Shown one piece after another: positions 1-10,393 of a stretch of 64,000 nucleotides of DNA (position 1 is the stretch's first letter; each line of letters opens with the position of its first letter). The notes below the pieces were generated by a model. It made no database searches. It saw only the letters and a list, made by a program, of their open reading frames with translations, and was not told the origin of the DNA. A program made the translations under genes and the position numbers. This DNA is from an uncultured Lactobacillus sp. Its GTDB lineage: Bacteria; Bacillota; Bacilli; Lactobacillales; Lactobacillaceae. The stretch covers positions 47,484-111,483 of the forward strand of contig NZ_CARBVX010000004.1 of the NCBI RefSeq assembly GCF_948948975.1. Direction: 5' to 3'.

Positions 1-3000
1 GCCTTTAACAGTTGGTGCGTTAAATTCTGCCCAAGTACCATTTGCTTGGTTAAGTTCACCTGCCACATGCCATGCGTTCCAAGTAATCTCGCCAGTCACT
101 GGATCAGTGTAACCGGCATTACCTTGAGCATCTTCACGAGTAAAGTGAACAGTTTGGTCATGACTTACTGGATCTTGACCTGGTTCATGAACCACAATCG
201 TACGAGTTACGTATTGGTTCATGTCATCGTTTACGCCTTCTTGACCTGGCTTGTATGGTACTGGAGTGTCAGCTTGCTTTTGGTAACTTACAGTAACGTT
301 TACACCGTTTTGTGGCACACCATCTTTTTCTGTTACTGCAGCAGCTGCTACTTCGGTTGACTTTGTACCATCTACGTATGAATCATAACCTTTAATTTGT
401 TCTACACTAACTGAAGCAAATTCGGCTTTACCACTCTTAACGTGCCATGCGTTCCAAGTAAACTCGCCAGTCACCGGATCTTGGTAACCTGCGACGCCGT
501 TAACATCACGAGTGTATTCTACAGTTTGCGTTACTGGGGCAATTGCCTCATGTCCTGCTGGTACTTCGTAGTTAATGGTACGAGTTACTGACATGTCATC
601 TCTAGTTGGATCGTATGGTACTGGAGTTGCATCTTGTTTTACATAAGTAATGGTGTCAGTAATATCGCTCGAATCTGGATTTACTGTCACTGCGGCTACT
701 TCTGTTGCTTTAACATCATTTACGTAACTGTCATAGCCTTTTTGTTCTTTAATATTGTAAACTGGGAAAGTTTCGCTGTTTGAGTTCCATGGGTTCCAAG
801 TAGTTTCACCAGTTACTAAGTCCTTCACACCAGTACGTTCAAATTCAACTGAAGTAGTTCTTACAAGAGTCATGTCAGCATTAGTCTTGCCTGCTGGTAC
901 TTCTTGGATGGTTTGGGTAATCTTGCGGTAAGTATTCTTGTTGTTCTTGTCAACTGGAACAACTTCAGTACCGTGTTCAACCTTGTAAGTTATAGGTTGT
1001 GGATCATCTGAACCGAACTTGTAAGATCTGATAACTTGTTGATTTGGAACTAGTTTCCAGTTAGTTGGGACATTTCCAGGTACATCAACATTAACAGTTT
1101 CATCAGTCTTACCAGGAACGTTATAAGTACTTACCACATTACCATTGCCGTCAACATAGTTAATTACTAAAGTATGTTCGTTAGCAGCGTAAGTTACATT
1201 AACAACTTCATTTGCTGAATCTTCAGTAATTGTTCCTGAAGCTGGAACATATTGCTTACCATCAATAGTTTCAATAGTTGCACCAGTTGCAGTAGCTGTG
1301 TAGCCAGGTTTAGTTACTTCATATTGTGGGAAGTTAGTTACTACTTGGCCTTCACTATTCTTAGCAGGTGCCCAAGCAGTATACGTTACTTGTTGATCTG
1401 CTGGTTTAGAAAGATCAGTTATCTTAGCACGACTGTAAATTACGTGTTGTACAACTGGAGCAGTTTCACCTTGAACAGTAATCGTACGAGTTATATCACG
1501 ATAAAGGTCATGGTTAGTCTTGTCATCAACACCTTGATCAACCTTGATTACATTGACAGCTACTGGAACATCAAGGTAACTACCATCAGTAAAGTTGATC
1601 CGAACAGTTGCAGGCGCCTTAGCATCAGCTTTATCAAGACTTGGTAAAGTTTGCCAGTCAACTGAACTAATTTCAGCGTTATGAGCAACAGTTAAATCAC
1701 TAGTATTTACAAGCTTTGAAGCATCCCCTAAAGCAGCCTTCAAATCAGTAACATCAGAGTTAACATTTGGAATAGTACCGTTAGCTTCTGCACCATAAAT
1801 GTAAACTGATGGGAATGGGTAAGTTGACACAGGACCCTTACCATAAATTGGCCAAATTACACTTGAACTGTCAACAACAGCTGAATACTTAGGATAGCCA
1901 AATTGATTATTCTTCCAGTTAGTGTATTCAATAGTACCCGTACCGCCATTATTGGCTGCAGTATCCAAACTTGTTGGCTGACCATTACCCATGATGGCAC
2001 CTAGGGCATTATTGAATAGAACAGTGTTTGCTTCAGTCCAGCTAATCTTAATGTCACTAGCATTAATAGATTGTGGCGCGTTAACAGTTACACCAGCTGG
2101 ATTATCACCAGTTTGGGTAAGAACATATGCAGTCTTATCGGCATTCAAAGTGTAAATGTATGGCTTACTGTAGCTTTGACCACCTTGGTAGTAGCTTAAC
2201 TTGAAGCTTTCAATTACTGGACCACCGATAATGTTCTTATCAGAAGTCTTGTGAGTTACGACATCATTAGCGTGAAGACTGAAAGTATGACCTTTATCGT
2301 CAATAATCGTAACATCGCCGTTGCCACTTACAGCAACCGGGATTGTAACTGTTTCAGTTGTACCATCTGGGTAAGTTACGACAGCAGTACCAGTAGTTGC
2401 GCCAGGCTTTGAAGTATCTGGCTTAGTAGTCCAAGTTGCACTTGATGGGTAGCCGTCAACTGGGCTAGTTCCACCATTATTTAAGTTGGCAATACCTTCA
2501 GTAGCTGCTGGAGTACCGTCAACAGTAGTAGTAATCGGCTTAATTTCTGGCTTAGCGTTAACAATTACATTAGTTGGCACTTCATCCGTAGAGCCGTCTG
2601 GATAAGTTACGACAATTGTAGCTGGTTTCTTACCTGGAGTAGTAGTGTCTGGAGTATCCTTCCAAGTGTACTTAGTGTCGGTTGGTAAATCACTAGGGTT
2701 CTTAATACCTTTTTCAGCATCAGGAACTTCGCCCGCCTTAGTTGAAACGTCTTGACCTGCTGGTGTGTACTTATCTGCATCAGTAGTTACCTTGATTGAA
2801 CTTTCTGGAATATTAACATTCAAGTAAGTTGGGTTACCATTAGCATCTTTATCAGTAAAAGTAATCTTGATTACTCCACCTTGACCATTTGCATCAGGCT
2901 TAGTTGCCCAAGTAGTAGAAGCAATTTCATCAGTTGGAATGTTGTTATCTACTAATTGACTGAATTGTTCACTAGTCAAGTCTGAACCAAGATCAACATT

Positions 3001-6000
3001 AACTGGAGTAGTTACATTCTTAGCACCAGCACCCTTAGCATCAATGGTAAATGGATTAGTAGTTACAGTACCATTCTTTGAACCTAGAATATTCTTAGCA
3101 GCATCATTGTTAGTAAAGTCAACATTTACACTAGTAGTGATTTCCTTACCAGCTGCAGTTGCAGTATCAACATTAGTATCTGGAGTAGTAGTCCAGCTTA
3201 CTGTTGATGGATCAATAGTAATTGGAGTTGTAGTAGTTGAAAGCTTACCATCTGTTAGTTCGTAACCTTCTGCAGTTACAACACTAGCAGCAGAAAGAAC
3301 TTGTGAATTATCTGTAGTTTCGTGAGCGTTAAGCTTAGAAGTATCAACTGTAGTTACAACTGCACCGTTGTCACCCCAAATTACAGTTTGACCTGCCTTA
3401 GTAACAATTACTGGAACAGTAATTTCATCAGTACTCTTATCTGGGTAAGTTACAGTTACTGGAACATTGTAAGCACCTGGAGTTACATCAGTACCCGGCT
3501 TAACAGTTACAGTACCAGTTGATGGATCAATTGTAGCCCAATCTGGTGTATCTGTACCTGTAGTAAATGTAGTTCCAGTTGGAGCAGTAGCATCTTTATC
3601 ATCTTGAGTAGTAAATGATGGGTCAACAGTCGCAGTTTGGCCTTGTTCAACATTTACTGGCTTGTATGATGGCGTGTAAGTTTCTGCATCAGTCTTATTG
3701 GTTACTACAAATGGAATATCAACGAAATCAATTGAACCATCAGCATAAACAACTGTAGCAGTTTGGTATGCTGGGGTAGTACCAGTTACTTCTAAATTAC
3801 CATTGCTACTTGTTGGAACAGATTTTGGTTGAACTAGTGGGTAATTCTTGTATTGATCGTTGAATTCTTTCCCATCGGTAGAAGCATCATACCAGTGAGT
3901 CTTAGTCCAATCTACAGTCTTATCATTATCCAAAGCACCGGCAATAATACCATCTGGTCCTTGAATATTTTCAATACCATCTTTAACTGTAAAGTCAGCT
4001 AACTTATGTTGAGTATTAGTATCAATTTCCTTTACAGTTGGTTGGTACTTGATATTATCCTTAATGTTTTGGTCTTGGTTTAACTTAGTACCCATTGCCA
4101 AACGTTGTGGTTGCCACCAGCTAAAGTTGTTGAGCAATTGGTTCATGTAAAGCATTTGAACTGTCTTATCAGATAAGTTATTCAAATCAACACCGCTAGT
4201 AATACTTTGACCACCCTGATTCTTACCGAAGGTAACTGCGTTAGTATCAGAGTTAATTAGCTTATTAGTACCTTGACTAGCTGCTGGTTTAGAAGTACCA
4301 GGTGTAAAGGCATCTGCATAGTTTCCCCAGTTGTTGGTTGTCATTAAGTTTTGCAAGTACCAAACATAGGATGGAGCGTCACTAGTATTAGCTTGGTCCC
4401 ATTGAGCAATTGGCGTGTTGTATTCTCCTGATGCAGTACCTAAAATCTTATCCTTATTGCTGTTAATTTGAACACCATTGTAATTCAAGTAAGCGCCGTT
4501 AACTGTACCTTCAAGACGAATGAAGTTACCAACGGAATCACTATTTAAGCGTTGGAAGTTTAAGTAGTATGGATTAATGATATCTAAAATTGCTTCATTA
4601 CTGGTACCAAACATTGTAATTAGACCAGTTTGAGAAATCTTTGGATTATTCAAACCAACTGCATTCCAGCCTTTTGGAATAGCTGCATTATCTTGTAAGT
4701 CTAAAGTAGCACCATCGCCAACTTTTAGTGTATACGTATCGTTGTTAACACCACCTGAACCAAAGGAAATTAATGGTTGTACAGCTGGCAAAATAGTACC
4801 ATTAGCATCTGTAGTATCACGGATAATTGTTAAACTACCTTCGTTAATTAAGCTAGCGTCGTGACTGATAGTATTGCTTACATTACCAACGGCAATTGAA
4901 ATTGGCGCATAGTGGTAACCATTTAATGTTGCGTTACCGTTGCTTCCCATTGCAACCCCATTGTTATCTTGCTTAGTCTTGATATTAACTACACCGGTCT
5001 TACCAATATTTACGCTACCTGTGGTCATTACAGCGGAGTGACCCGCACCCATATTTGCATTCAATGTACCATTAACAGTAATGTTCCCATCTCTACCGTA
5101 TTTAAGATAGGCTGCACCCGGATCATCATTAGTCCAAATTCCGCGTACATCTGTTGCAGTAGCTCCATCACGAGAAACTGCATTTAAGTTAAGGGTGGCA
5201 CCTTCATTGATAATTACTTTACCCATGTCGGCTTCGATCATATTACCACCGACATTGCTACCATTATTAGTCTTGTAGGTACCAACATTCATAGTGGTCG
5301 TACCAGATTCAACTGTTACGGTACCAGCTTGAATAGTAGAAGCATAGTTATATTGGGCATCACTGTTAGCGTTAACCCCTGTATTATTAATAGTGTTATT
5401 GCCTTTTAAGACTACATTGATAGCGGCATTATAACCAGTTACCCCATGCTGGTCTCCAGCAATAAGTGAACCTTGCTTAATGTTCGCAGTAACACCATCT
5501 AAAGTAATAGTATCTTTTTGACTATTAGTAGCATTTACATTACCGAAATAGAAGGTACCATATCCACCCTTATAAATAGTACGTTGGTAACCATCACCAT
5601 TAACAGTAAGATCTTTTAAGGTTAAATCCCATGCAGAATTATTGTCACCTTGGTTAGCGTTAGTAAATGCTAAGAAATTAGTACCAAAATCAAGTGCATA
5701 CTTGCCTTGACCATCAATAGTTACCTTACGAGCAATATCCTTTGCTGTTACATCTAATTCACCATAATTATCCTTAATCGCATTGGCAACATCTCCGTTA
5801 GCGGTAATATCGTTTGTTAAGACAATATTACCAACGTTAGGATTAATTAAAGCCGCACCAAATGAGCTCCAGTCTGATGCTTCTTGAGTTTGACCTTGAC
5901 TAGCATTTGCTGATGTTTGAACAAAGGAAGATCTCAATAATGAAGTCTTGTTCTGTTTGTTTGCATTATCCACATTAGCTTTAACGTTAAAGTTAGTTGT

Positions 6001-6519
6001 CTTCTGATCACTAACTGAATTTGATGAAGCAACAGAAGATGAAATATCGTTGTTCTTTACAGCTGCAGTTTTAGTTGTATCTTCTTTAGCAGCATCAGTT
6101 TTAACTTCAGTTGCTTCTTTTGAAGTGGTAGAAGATTCTGGTTGAGTTGCTTGCTTGTCTTGTTCAGCAGCAGTAGCTGATTGGACCTTTTGAGAAGCGG
6201 TGTCAACGTCAGCTTGAGCAGAATCAACGTTGCCCTGTGCGGTAGTTGGATTTACCTTCTCTGCATCAGTTGCTTTATTAGTTTCATCAATCTTTACATT
6301 TTGTTGAATATCATTTGATTGATGCTCATTATTTTTAGTATTGTTTACTACAGGATTCTCTTCAGTAGCAGCTTGAACTTTTTGATTTCCAGCCATACTC
6401 ATAAAGCTGAAACCAATTAAAACAGAAGCGGCACCAATAGAAAACTTTCTAATTGAAAACCGTTCTTTTCTCGGTTCCATTTTACGGAGTTTTTCATGAT
6501 AATTATTTTTTGATAGCAT
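1..6519 (-). CDS. Giant YSIRK surface adhesin with Rib and mucus-binding repeats (C-terminus beyond window)
   Basis: Minus-strand frame with start at 6519; I checked the frame at the start, near 5.9 kb, near 2.5 kb and at the left edge, so at least 2173 residues lie in the window. The N-terminus is a YSIRK-type signal peptide (FSIRKFSIGAASVLIGF) cut near residue 50. A Glu/Gln/Asn/Thr-rich stretch follows to about 195. Residues about 210-810 are rich in repeated Asn/Gly/Val turns and read like a pectate-lyase-like adhesive beta-helix. Rib/alpha-type repeats (VTYPDGSTDEV pattern) span about 920-1420. MucBP/Mub-type repeats (VTGEITWNAWHV, KGYDSYV) run from about 1740 to the edge. Good SD (AAGGAG) before the start. 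Adhesion to mucus or glycans is inferred from the family. The expected LPXTG anchor lies outside the window. Confidence 0.88.
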   Translation of the reverse strand, partial: MLSKNNYHEKLRKMEPRKERFSIRKFSIGAASVLIGFSFMSMAGNQKVQAATEENPVVNNTKNNEHQSNDIQQNVKIDETNKATDAEKVNPTTAQGNVDSAQADVDTASQKVQSATAAEQDKQATQPESSTTSKEATEVKTDAAKEDTTKTAAVKNNDISSSVASSNSVSDQKTTNFNVKANVDNANKQNKTSLLRSSFVQTSANASQGQTQEASDWSSFGAALINPNVGNIVLTNDITANGDVANAIKDNYGELDVTAKDIARKVTIDGQGKYALDFGTNFLAFTNANQGDNNSAWDLTLKDLTVNGDGYQRTIYKGGYGTFYFGNVNATNSQKDTITLDGVTANIKQGSLIAGDQHGVTGYNAAINVVLKGNNTINNTGVNANSDAQYNYASTIQAGTVTVESGTTTMNVGTYKTNNGSNVGGNMIEADMGKVIINEGATLNLNAVSRDGATATDVRGIWTNDDPGAAYLKYGRDGNITVNGTLNANMGAGHSAVMTTGSVNIGKTGVVNIKTKQDNNGVAMGSNGNATLNGYHYAPISIAVGNVSNTISHDASLINEGSLTIIRDTTDANGTILPAVQPLISFGSGGVNNDTYTLKVGDGATLDLQDNAAIPKGWNAVGLNNPKISQTGLITMFGTSNEAILDIINPYYLNFQRLNSDSVGNFIRLEGTVNGAYLNYNGVQINSNKDKILGTASGEYNTPIAQWDQANTSDAPSYVWYLQNLMTTNNWGNYADAFTPGTSKPAASQGTNKLINSDTNAVTFGKNQGGQSITSGVDLNNLSDKTVQMLYMNQLLNNFSWWQPQRLAMGTKLNQDQNIKDNIKYQPTVKEIDTNTQHKLADFTVKDGIENIQGPDGIIAGALDNDKTVDWTKTHWYDASTDGKEFNDQYKNYPLVQPKSVPTSSNGNLEVTGTTPAYQTATVVYADGSIDFVDIPFVVTNKTDAETYTPSYKPVNVEQGQTATVDPSFTTQDDKDATAPTGTTFTTGTDTPDWATIDPSTGTVTVKPGTDVTPGAYNVPVTVTYPDKSTDEITVPVIVTKAGQTVIWGDNGAVVTTVDTSKLNAHETTDNSQVLSAASVVTAEGYELTDGKLSTTTTPITIDPSTVSWTTTPDTNVDTATAAGKEITTSVNVDFTNNDAAKNILGSKNGTVTTNPFTIDAKGAGAKNVTTPVNVDLGSDLTSEQFSQLVDNNIPTDEIASTTWATKPDANGQGGVIKITFTDKDANGNPTYLNVNIPESSIKVTTDADKYTPAGQDVSTKAGEVPDAEKGIKNPSDLPTDTKYTWKDTPDTTTPGKKPATIVVTYPDGSTDEVPTNVIVNAKPEIKPITTTVDGTPAATEGIANLNNGGTSPVDGYPSSATWTTKPDTSKPGATTGTAVVTYPDGTTETVTIPVAVSGNGDVTIIDDKGHTFSLHANDVVTHKTSDKNIIGGPVIESFKLSYYQGGQSYSKPYIYTLNADKTAYVLTQTGDNPAGVTVNAPQSINASDIKISWTEANTVLFNNALGAIMGNGQPTSLDTAANNGGTGTIEYTNWKNNQFGYPKYSAVVDSSSVIWPIYGKGPVSTYPFPSVYIYGAEANGTIPNVNSDVTDLKAALGDASKLVNTSDLTVAHNAEISSVDWQTLPSLDKADAKAPATVRINFTDGSYLDVPVAVNVIKVDQGVDDKTNHDLYRDITRTITVQGETAPVVQHVIYSRAKITDLSKPADQQVTYTAWAPAKNSEGQVVTNFPQYEVTKPGYTATATGATIETIDGKQYVPASGTITEDSANEVVNVTYAANEHTLVINYVDGNGNVVSTYNVPGKTDETVNVDVPGNVPTNWKLVPNQQVIRSYKFGSDDPQPITYKVEHGTEVVPVDKNNKNTYRKITQTIQEVPAGKTNADMTLVRTTSVEFERTGVKDLVTGETTWNPWNSNSETFPVYNIKEQKGYDSYVNDVKATEVAAVTVNPDSSDITDTITYVKQDATPVPYDPTRDDMSVTRTINYEVPAGHEAIAPVTQTVEYTRDVNGVAGYQDPVTGEFTWNAWHVKSGKAEFASVSVEQIKGYDSYVDGTKSTEVAAAAVTEKDGVPQNGVNVTVSYQKQADTPVPYKPGQEGVNDDMNQYVTRTIVVHEPGQDPVSHDQTVHFTREDAQGNAGYTDPVTGEITWNAWHVAGELNQANGTWAEFNAPTVKG

Positions 6520-6862
6520 TATCTGCTTCTCCTTTTTATAAATTGATAAATCATATTACAGGTCCAGTAGAGGTCTTTTTTAAATAAAAGATAAAATAAC
6601 TATATCATATCTAAGTTTTTGTAATTAGTATAGTTTAATATTTCTTTTATTTTATACATCGCTCCAACAAATAGTTATGCGCTTGCACACGTTGGTAACT
6701 ATAACATTTTTACTAAGCGAGACACTGAATCCAGTAAGAATATCTAACTGCCGTTTTTACAACTCATACTGTTGCTAAAATAACAGTTAATACACAGCTA
6801 TTTTAACCTCCCCATTTACTTTTTGTCAACATCTCTTTACCTATTTAAGTTATTTTTTCCAC
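6520..6862 (-). promoter_or_regulatory. Upstream region of the adhesin gene
   Basis: A 343-base AT-rich non-coding stretch between the adhesin start and the efp terminator. It holds the SD immediately before the start, several TATAAT-like hexamers between 6560 and 6650, and a cre-like site at 6674-6687. I see no gene in it and could not choose a single promoter. Confidence 0.45.
6674..6687 (-). promoter_or_regulatory. Candidate cre-like site upstream of adhesin
   Basis: Minus-strand TGCAAGCGCATAAC resembles the CcpA cre consensus TGNAANCGNWNNCA, with the last two positions not matching. Its position about 155 bases ahead of the start would suit catabolite control, but single cre matches occur by chance. 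Confidence 0.3.
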
Positions 6863-6890
6863 AAAAAAAGCTACCCAATTGGGTAGCTTA
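6863..6890 (-). terminator. Rho-independent terminator of coaA-efp
   Basis: Nine-base-pair stem (AAGCTACCC / GGGTAGCTT, AATT loop) followed by a T run on the minus strand, just past the efp stop. Confidence 0.85.
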
Positions 6891-6896
6891 ATATAA

Positions 6897-7469
6897 CTAT
6901 CTACTAATACTATCTGCACGGCCTTTATAATCACCGGTTTCAGTTCCAATAATTAATTCTTCGCCTTCTTTAATAAAATCTGGTACAGTTACAACTAAAC
7001 CTGTATCCATTGTTGCAGGTTTGCCACCACCAGCAGCAGTAGCACCTTTTATTTCTGGTTGAGTTTCCTTTACAGTCATTTTTACAGTAGATGGTAAGTT
7101 AATTCCAATTAGTTTACCTTCATCAGTAAACTTAAGATCAACATTAATGTTAGGAATTAAAAATTTAGCTTCTGCCTCAAGATGTTCCTTAGGAATTAAA
7201 TACTGCTCATAAGTATCTGTATCCATAAAAATAAAGTTAGTGTCATCGTCGTAAAGATATTGTGCTTTTTTCAAGGAAACATTAACTAACTCTACTTTTT
7301 CGCTAGGACGCATTGTTTTATGCACAACAGCTCCACTCATAACATCACGCAAATCCATTTGCATAACTGTATTACCCTTACCAGGTTTATGGTGATTACT
7401 CTTTAATACTTCAATTAACTTACCGTCTTGATTAAAAATCATGCCCTTTTTTAATTCAATTGCTTGCAT
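6897..7469 (-). CDS. efp: Elongation factor P
   Basis: Translation factor that rescues ribosomes stalled at polyproline. 190 residues, normal for EF-P, with the N-terminal KOW-like domain, the modification loop HHKPGKG (Lys about 31) and the C-terminal OB domains ending near GDYKGRAD. The ATG at 7469 is chosen over a TTG two codons upstream because AGAGG sits 9 bases before the ATG but only 3 before the TTG. It lies 12 bases downstream of coaA on the same strand and ends in its own terminator, so the two probably share a transcript. The window also contains a leader peptide with Pro-Pro-Pro (24733), a possible EF-P-sensitive target. Confidence 0.95.
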   Translation of the reverse strand: MQAIELKKGMIFNQDGKLIEVLKSNHHKPGKGNTVMQMDLRDVMSGAVVHKTMRPSEKVELVNVSLKKAQYLYDDDTNFIFMDTDTYEQYLIPKEHLEAEAKFLIPNINVDLKFTDEGKLIGINLPSTVKMTVKETQPEIKGATAAGGGKPATMDTGLVVTVPDFIKEGEELIIGTETGDYKGRADSISR

Positions 7470-7481
7470 TAACAAATACCT

Positions 7482-8333
7482 CTAAAATTTCTTAATATAC
7501 ATATCACTAATTTCATGATTACCGTACTTTTTAATAATCATGTCTGCTCTTTTTTTAGTTGGTTCAATATACTCGTGTAAGTTTTTCAAGTTCACATCTC
7601 GCCAAACTTTTTTGGCAAAAATATCGGCTTGCTCACGTGGTACATTAGCCCATTGATAAAAATAATTATCTGGATTATTGCGATTAATTTCTAGCATTAA
7701 ATGATAGCGATCAAGATACCATCTTTCTAAATCTTCTTCAATAGCATCAAGATAAATCACATAATCTAAGAAATCACTTGGTGGCGCTTGCCCATTAGGT
7801 GGAACTTCAAGTAAATTTATTCCTTCTACGACTAAGATATCGGGTTGTTCAACTGACCCAACTTCATTAGGCACTAGATCAGAAATTTCCTGTGAGTATA
7901 ATCGATATGGTACCCTTTCTTTACCAGCTTTAACACTTGATAAAAAAGTAGAAAAGGCATCCCAATTAAATGAGACTGGGAAGCCTTTTTGATCCATTAA
8001 GTTTTTAGCTTTAAGTTCTGCATTAGACATTAAAAAGCCGTCAGTAGAAACCTGAGCAATTTTTTTATCCGGTTCAAGGCGTTCAAATAACCGAGTTATT
8101 TTCTTGGCAAAAGTAGACTTACCAACAGCAACAGATCCAGTTACTCCAATTATAAAAGGAATCTTTTGCCATTGGTCTTTATAAAATGTTTGTTGAGTAT
8201 GATAAACAGCATTTTTTTGACTCATGATATATTGAAGATTCTTCATCATGAAAATTTCTGCACTAAATTCATCACTTGGAGGAATTAATGCCTGCCACTT
8301 ATCAGGTGTCAAGTGTAAAAATTGCTCTTGCAT
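7482..8333 (-). CDS. coaA: Pantothenate kinase, type I
   Basis: Phosphorylates pantothenate with ATP, the first step of coenzyme A synthesis. 283 residues, slightly shorter than the usual 305 to 316 of the family. The P-loop GVTGSVAVGKST is at about 63-74, followed by the family sequence VSTDGFL and the WRDVNLKNLHEYI C-terminal block. SD AGGAAGG precedes the ATG. The gene is followed 12 bases later by efp on the same strand. Divergent from the SGNH hydrolase at 8422. No odd features. Confidence 0.95.
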   Translation of the reverse strand: MQEQFLHLTPDKWQALIPPSDEFSAEIFMMKNLQYIMSQKNAVYHTQQTFYKDQWQKIPFIIGVTGSVAVGKSTFAKKITRLFERLEPDKKIAQVSTDGFLMSNAELKAKNLMDQKGFPVSFNWDAFSTFLSSVKAGKERVPYRLYSQEISDLVPNEVGSVEQPDILVVEGINLLEVPPNGQAPPSDFLDYVIYLDAIEEDLERWYLDRYHLMLEINRNNPDNYFYQWANVPREQADIFAKKVWRDVNLKNLHEYIEPTKKRADMIIKKYGNHEISDMYIKKF

Positions 8334-8421
8334 AAAAAGCCGCCTTCCTTCTGCCTTGTTCCTAGTATTTTTACATTGTTCAGCCTATCATATATATTGA
8401 GAGAAAGAAAAGAAGATATCT

Positions 8422-8994
8422 ATGAAAAAATTAATTCTTTTTGGTGATTCCCTACTTGCAGGGTATATTGATGGACACGCAACTAATATTGTAACTCAAG
8501 GACTGCAAGAAAAATTACCTAATTTTACAATTATTAATAATTCTGTACCTGGAAGTACAACTGAGGAAGCAATTGATTTTTATGAATTAAGAATTAAACC
8601 TTTCGATTACGACTTAGTTGTCCTTGCCTTAGGTACTAACGACGCAAACATGCAATTTGGTTTAAGTGCTGGCCGTTATGCACATAACTTGCAAGTTCTA
8701 GTAGATTTAATTGGTGCCGATAAAACAATTTTAATGGGACCTTCCTATACTAATTGGAAAATTGCCAAAGATCAGGGATGGCCAAAAACATTGCAATTTG
8801 AATTAGTAGCTAAGCAATGTCATATTGATAATGACATTCTATTCTTAAATTTTGCAAAAGTAATGCGTGAGACAGGTCATCCTAATAAGCTGCTGCAAGA
8901 AGATGGTATTCACTTAAATCAAGAAGGAAATAAATTATTAATTGAAGAGCTTGCTGAATTAGTCAAAGAGAAAGAAATAGCTGCTATACCATAA
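8422..8994 (+). CDS. SGNH/GDSL-family hydrolase
   Basis: 190-residue esterase/lipase-type hydrolase. Family blocks are visible: GDSL at 8-11 (nucleophile Ser10), GTND at 71-74, and DGIH at 161-164 giving the catalytic Asp and His. No signal peptide, so probably cytoplasmic and possibly an acyl- or carbohydrate esterase; the substrate cannot be told. It stands alone on the plus strand, divergent from coaA. Its last bases and terminator form the first copy of a direct repeat that reappears at 11876 (see findings). Confidence 0.85.
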   Translation: MKKLILFGDSLLAGYIDGHATNIVTQGLQEKLPNFTIINNSVPGSTTEEAIDFYELRIKPFDYDLVVLALGTNDANMQFGLSAGRYAHNLQVLVDLIGADKTILMGPSYTNWKIAKDQGWPKTLQFELVAKQCHIDNDILFLNFAKVMRETGHPNKLLQEDGIHLNQEGNKLLIEELAELVKEKEIAAIP

Positions 8995-9036
8995 AAAAGC
9001 ATCCCAGTGTGGGATGCTTTTTTACTGCTCTATTCA
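8988..9036. repeat. Direct repeat, copy 1 (left edge of sugar cassette)
   Basis: 49 bases covering the end of the SGNH gene, its terminator and the last codon plus stop of the convergent PTS gene. Identical to 11876-11923 except for one extra A in the A run. Confidence 0.9.
8993..9023. terminator. Bidirectional terminator
   Basis: GCATCCC / GGGATGC stem with AGTGT loop, flanked by six A and six T, serving the convergent SGNH gene and PTS IIC gene. Confidence 0.9.
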
Positions 9037-10355
9037 GCTATACTTTCTTGCTTTCTTAATTCATTTTGTTCAGCTACCTTAAAGAAAGGTAAATAGATAA
9101 ATATACCTATAATGATTAAAATAATTTCAAAAATAATATTTCTCCAGTCCATTGAACTCATATATGCTTGGAAGAAAAATGGAGTAAATGAGGGATCAAC
9201 AATGTATCCCATTCCAATCCAATGAAGACTTTCAGCTATATATGTCAAAATAATATTAACAATCGGAGCAATTAAAAATGGAATTCCTAAAATAGGATTA
9301 AAACAAATTGGCGTCCCAAATATGATTGGCTCATTAATACTACAAATTCCTGGAATAAGCGATAATTTACCTAAAGCTCGATATTTTTCTACCTTACTTC
9401 TCATCATCAAAATTACTAAAGCAAGTGAGTTTCCTGATCCACCTAAAACAGCAATTCTAAACATTTGTAAATTCATCAGATGAGTAGGTGCCAATCCTTT
9501 TGCCACTAATGCTGCATTAGCACCAGTAGCCGCAATACCAGTTGCAAACACAATTGGGAAGATAACGTTACTACCATTGACTCCAATTAACCATAGTAGA
9601 TTTCCTAAAGTGACTATCAAAATATAGCCCCACAAACTATTAGCTAAAAAAGTTGCTGGAGTTAAACATTTCATAATAAAAGTTGTAAAATCGGCATGCG
9701 TTACACTAACTAAAATCAAATTAGCTCCATAAAAAATAAAGATGTTAGCTAACAAAGGAATCAGAGAATTAATAAAATTAGCAACCATCGGAGGAATTGA
9801 ATCTGGTAATTTTATCTTTAATTTACTTTTTTCAATACCACGATTAATTTCAACAGCTAGGAGCCCAATAATAATTGCTACAAATAACCCGTTTGTTCCT
9901 AAATTATTGAGACTAATTTTATTATTCTTATCAACAGTAGTTGCTACCATTAAAAAGGTAACTAATGAAATCATTCCATCTGTTGCAGGATGAAGACGCC
10001 GATATGCCTTGCTTAATTCATAGGCAATACCAAAGGAACAAATCATCCCAAAGATGCCCATAGTCATATTATATGGAATAGTTATTTGTGCATAATGTGC
10101 CATTGCCCAATATTTCCAACCTGCAAGCCACTGCATAAAAATATTAGCGGTTCTTGGATTATACCGATCAAGTATAATTGGAGGATTAGCAACAATTAAG
10201 AAGAATGAACCAATTACCAAAAATGGCAATCCGAAAAGCATCCCATTTGAAATAGCCTGTAGATGCTTTTCATTTCCAAGTTTTTGTCCAATAGGCGTTA
10301 AAACTTTATCCAATCTAGTAATCAGTGAATCTTTTTTAGCAGTAGTTTCAGCCAT
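9030..10355 (-). CDS. PTS sugar transporter subunit IIC, lactose/cellobiose (CelB) family
   Basis: Membrane permease of a phosphotransferase system. 441 residues with about ten hydrophobic segments and family landmarks such as NGMLFGLPFLVIGSFF near the N-terminus and the conserved GICSINEPIIFGTPI block near 335-350. SD AGGTGA precedes the ATG. It sits 38 bases downstream of the RarA-C-like gene and probably in one operon with it, divergent from the RpiR regulator. No IIA or IIB partner is in the window, so these must come from elsewhere. The sugar is probably a beta-glucoside or disaccharide, by family only. Confidence 0.9.
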   Translation of the reverse strand: MAETTAKKDSLITRLDKVLTPIGQKLGNEKHLQAISNGMLFGLPFLVIGSFFLIVANPPIILDRYNPRTANIFMQWLAGWKYWAMAHYAQITIPYNMTMGIFGMICSFGIAYELSKAYRRLHPATDGMISLVTFLMVATTVDKNNKISLNNLGTNGLFVAIIIGLLAVEINRGIEKSKLKIKLPDSIPPMVANFINSLIPLLANIFIFYGANLILVSVTHADFTTFIMKCLTPATFLANSLWGYILIVTLGNLLWLIGVNGSNVIFPIVFATGIAATGANAALVAKGLAPTHLMNLQMFRIAVLGGSGNSLALVILMMRSKVEKYRALGKLSLIPGICSINEPIIFGTPICFNPILGIPFLIAPIVNIILTYIAESLHWIGMGYIVDPSFTPFFFQAYMSSMDWRNIIFEIILIIIGIFIYLPFFKVAEQNELRKQESIAE

Positions 10356-10393
10356 GAGAGATCACCTATTTCCTTACTAAAGATAAATACAAC

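Noticed and set aside
1252..5187. Several open frames on the plus strand across the first adhesin
   Set aside because: They run antisense to the continuous minus-strand adhesin frame, encode Ser/Tyr/Asn-rich low-complexity peptides and lack SDs.
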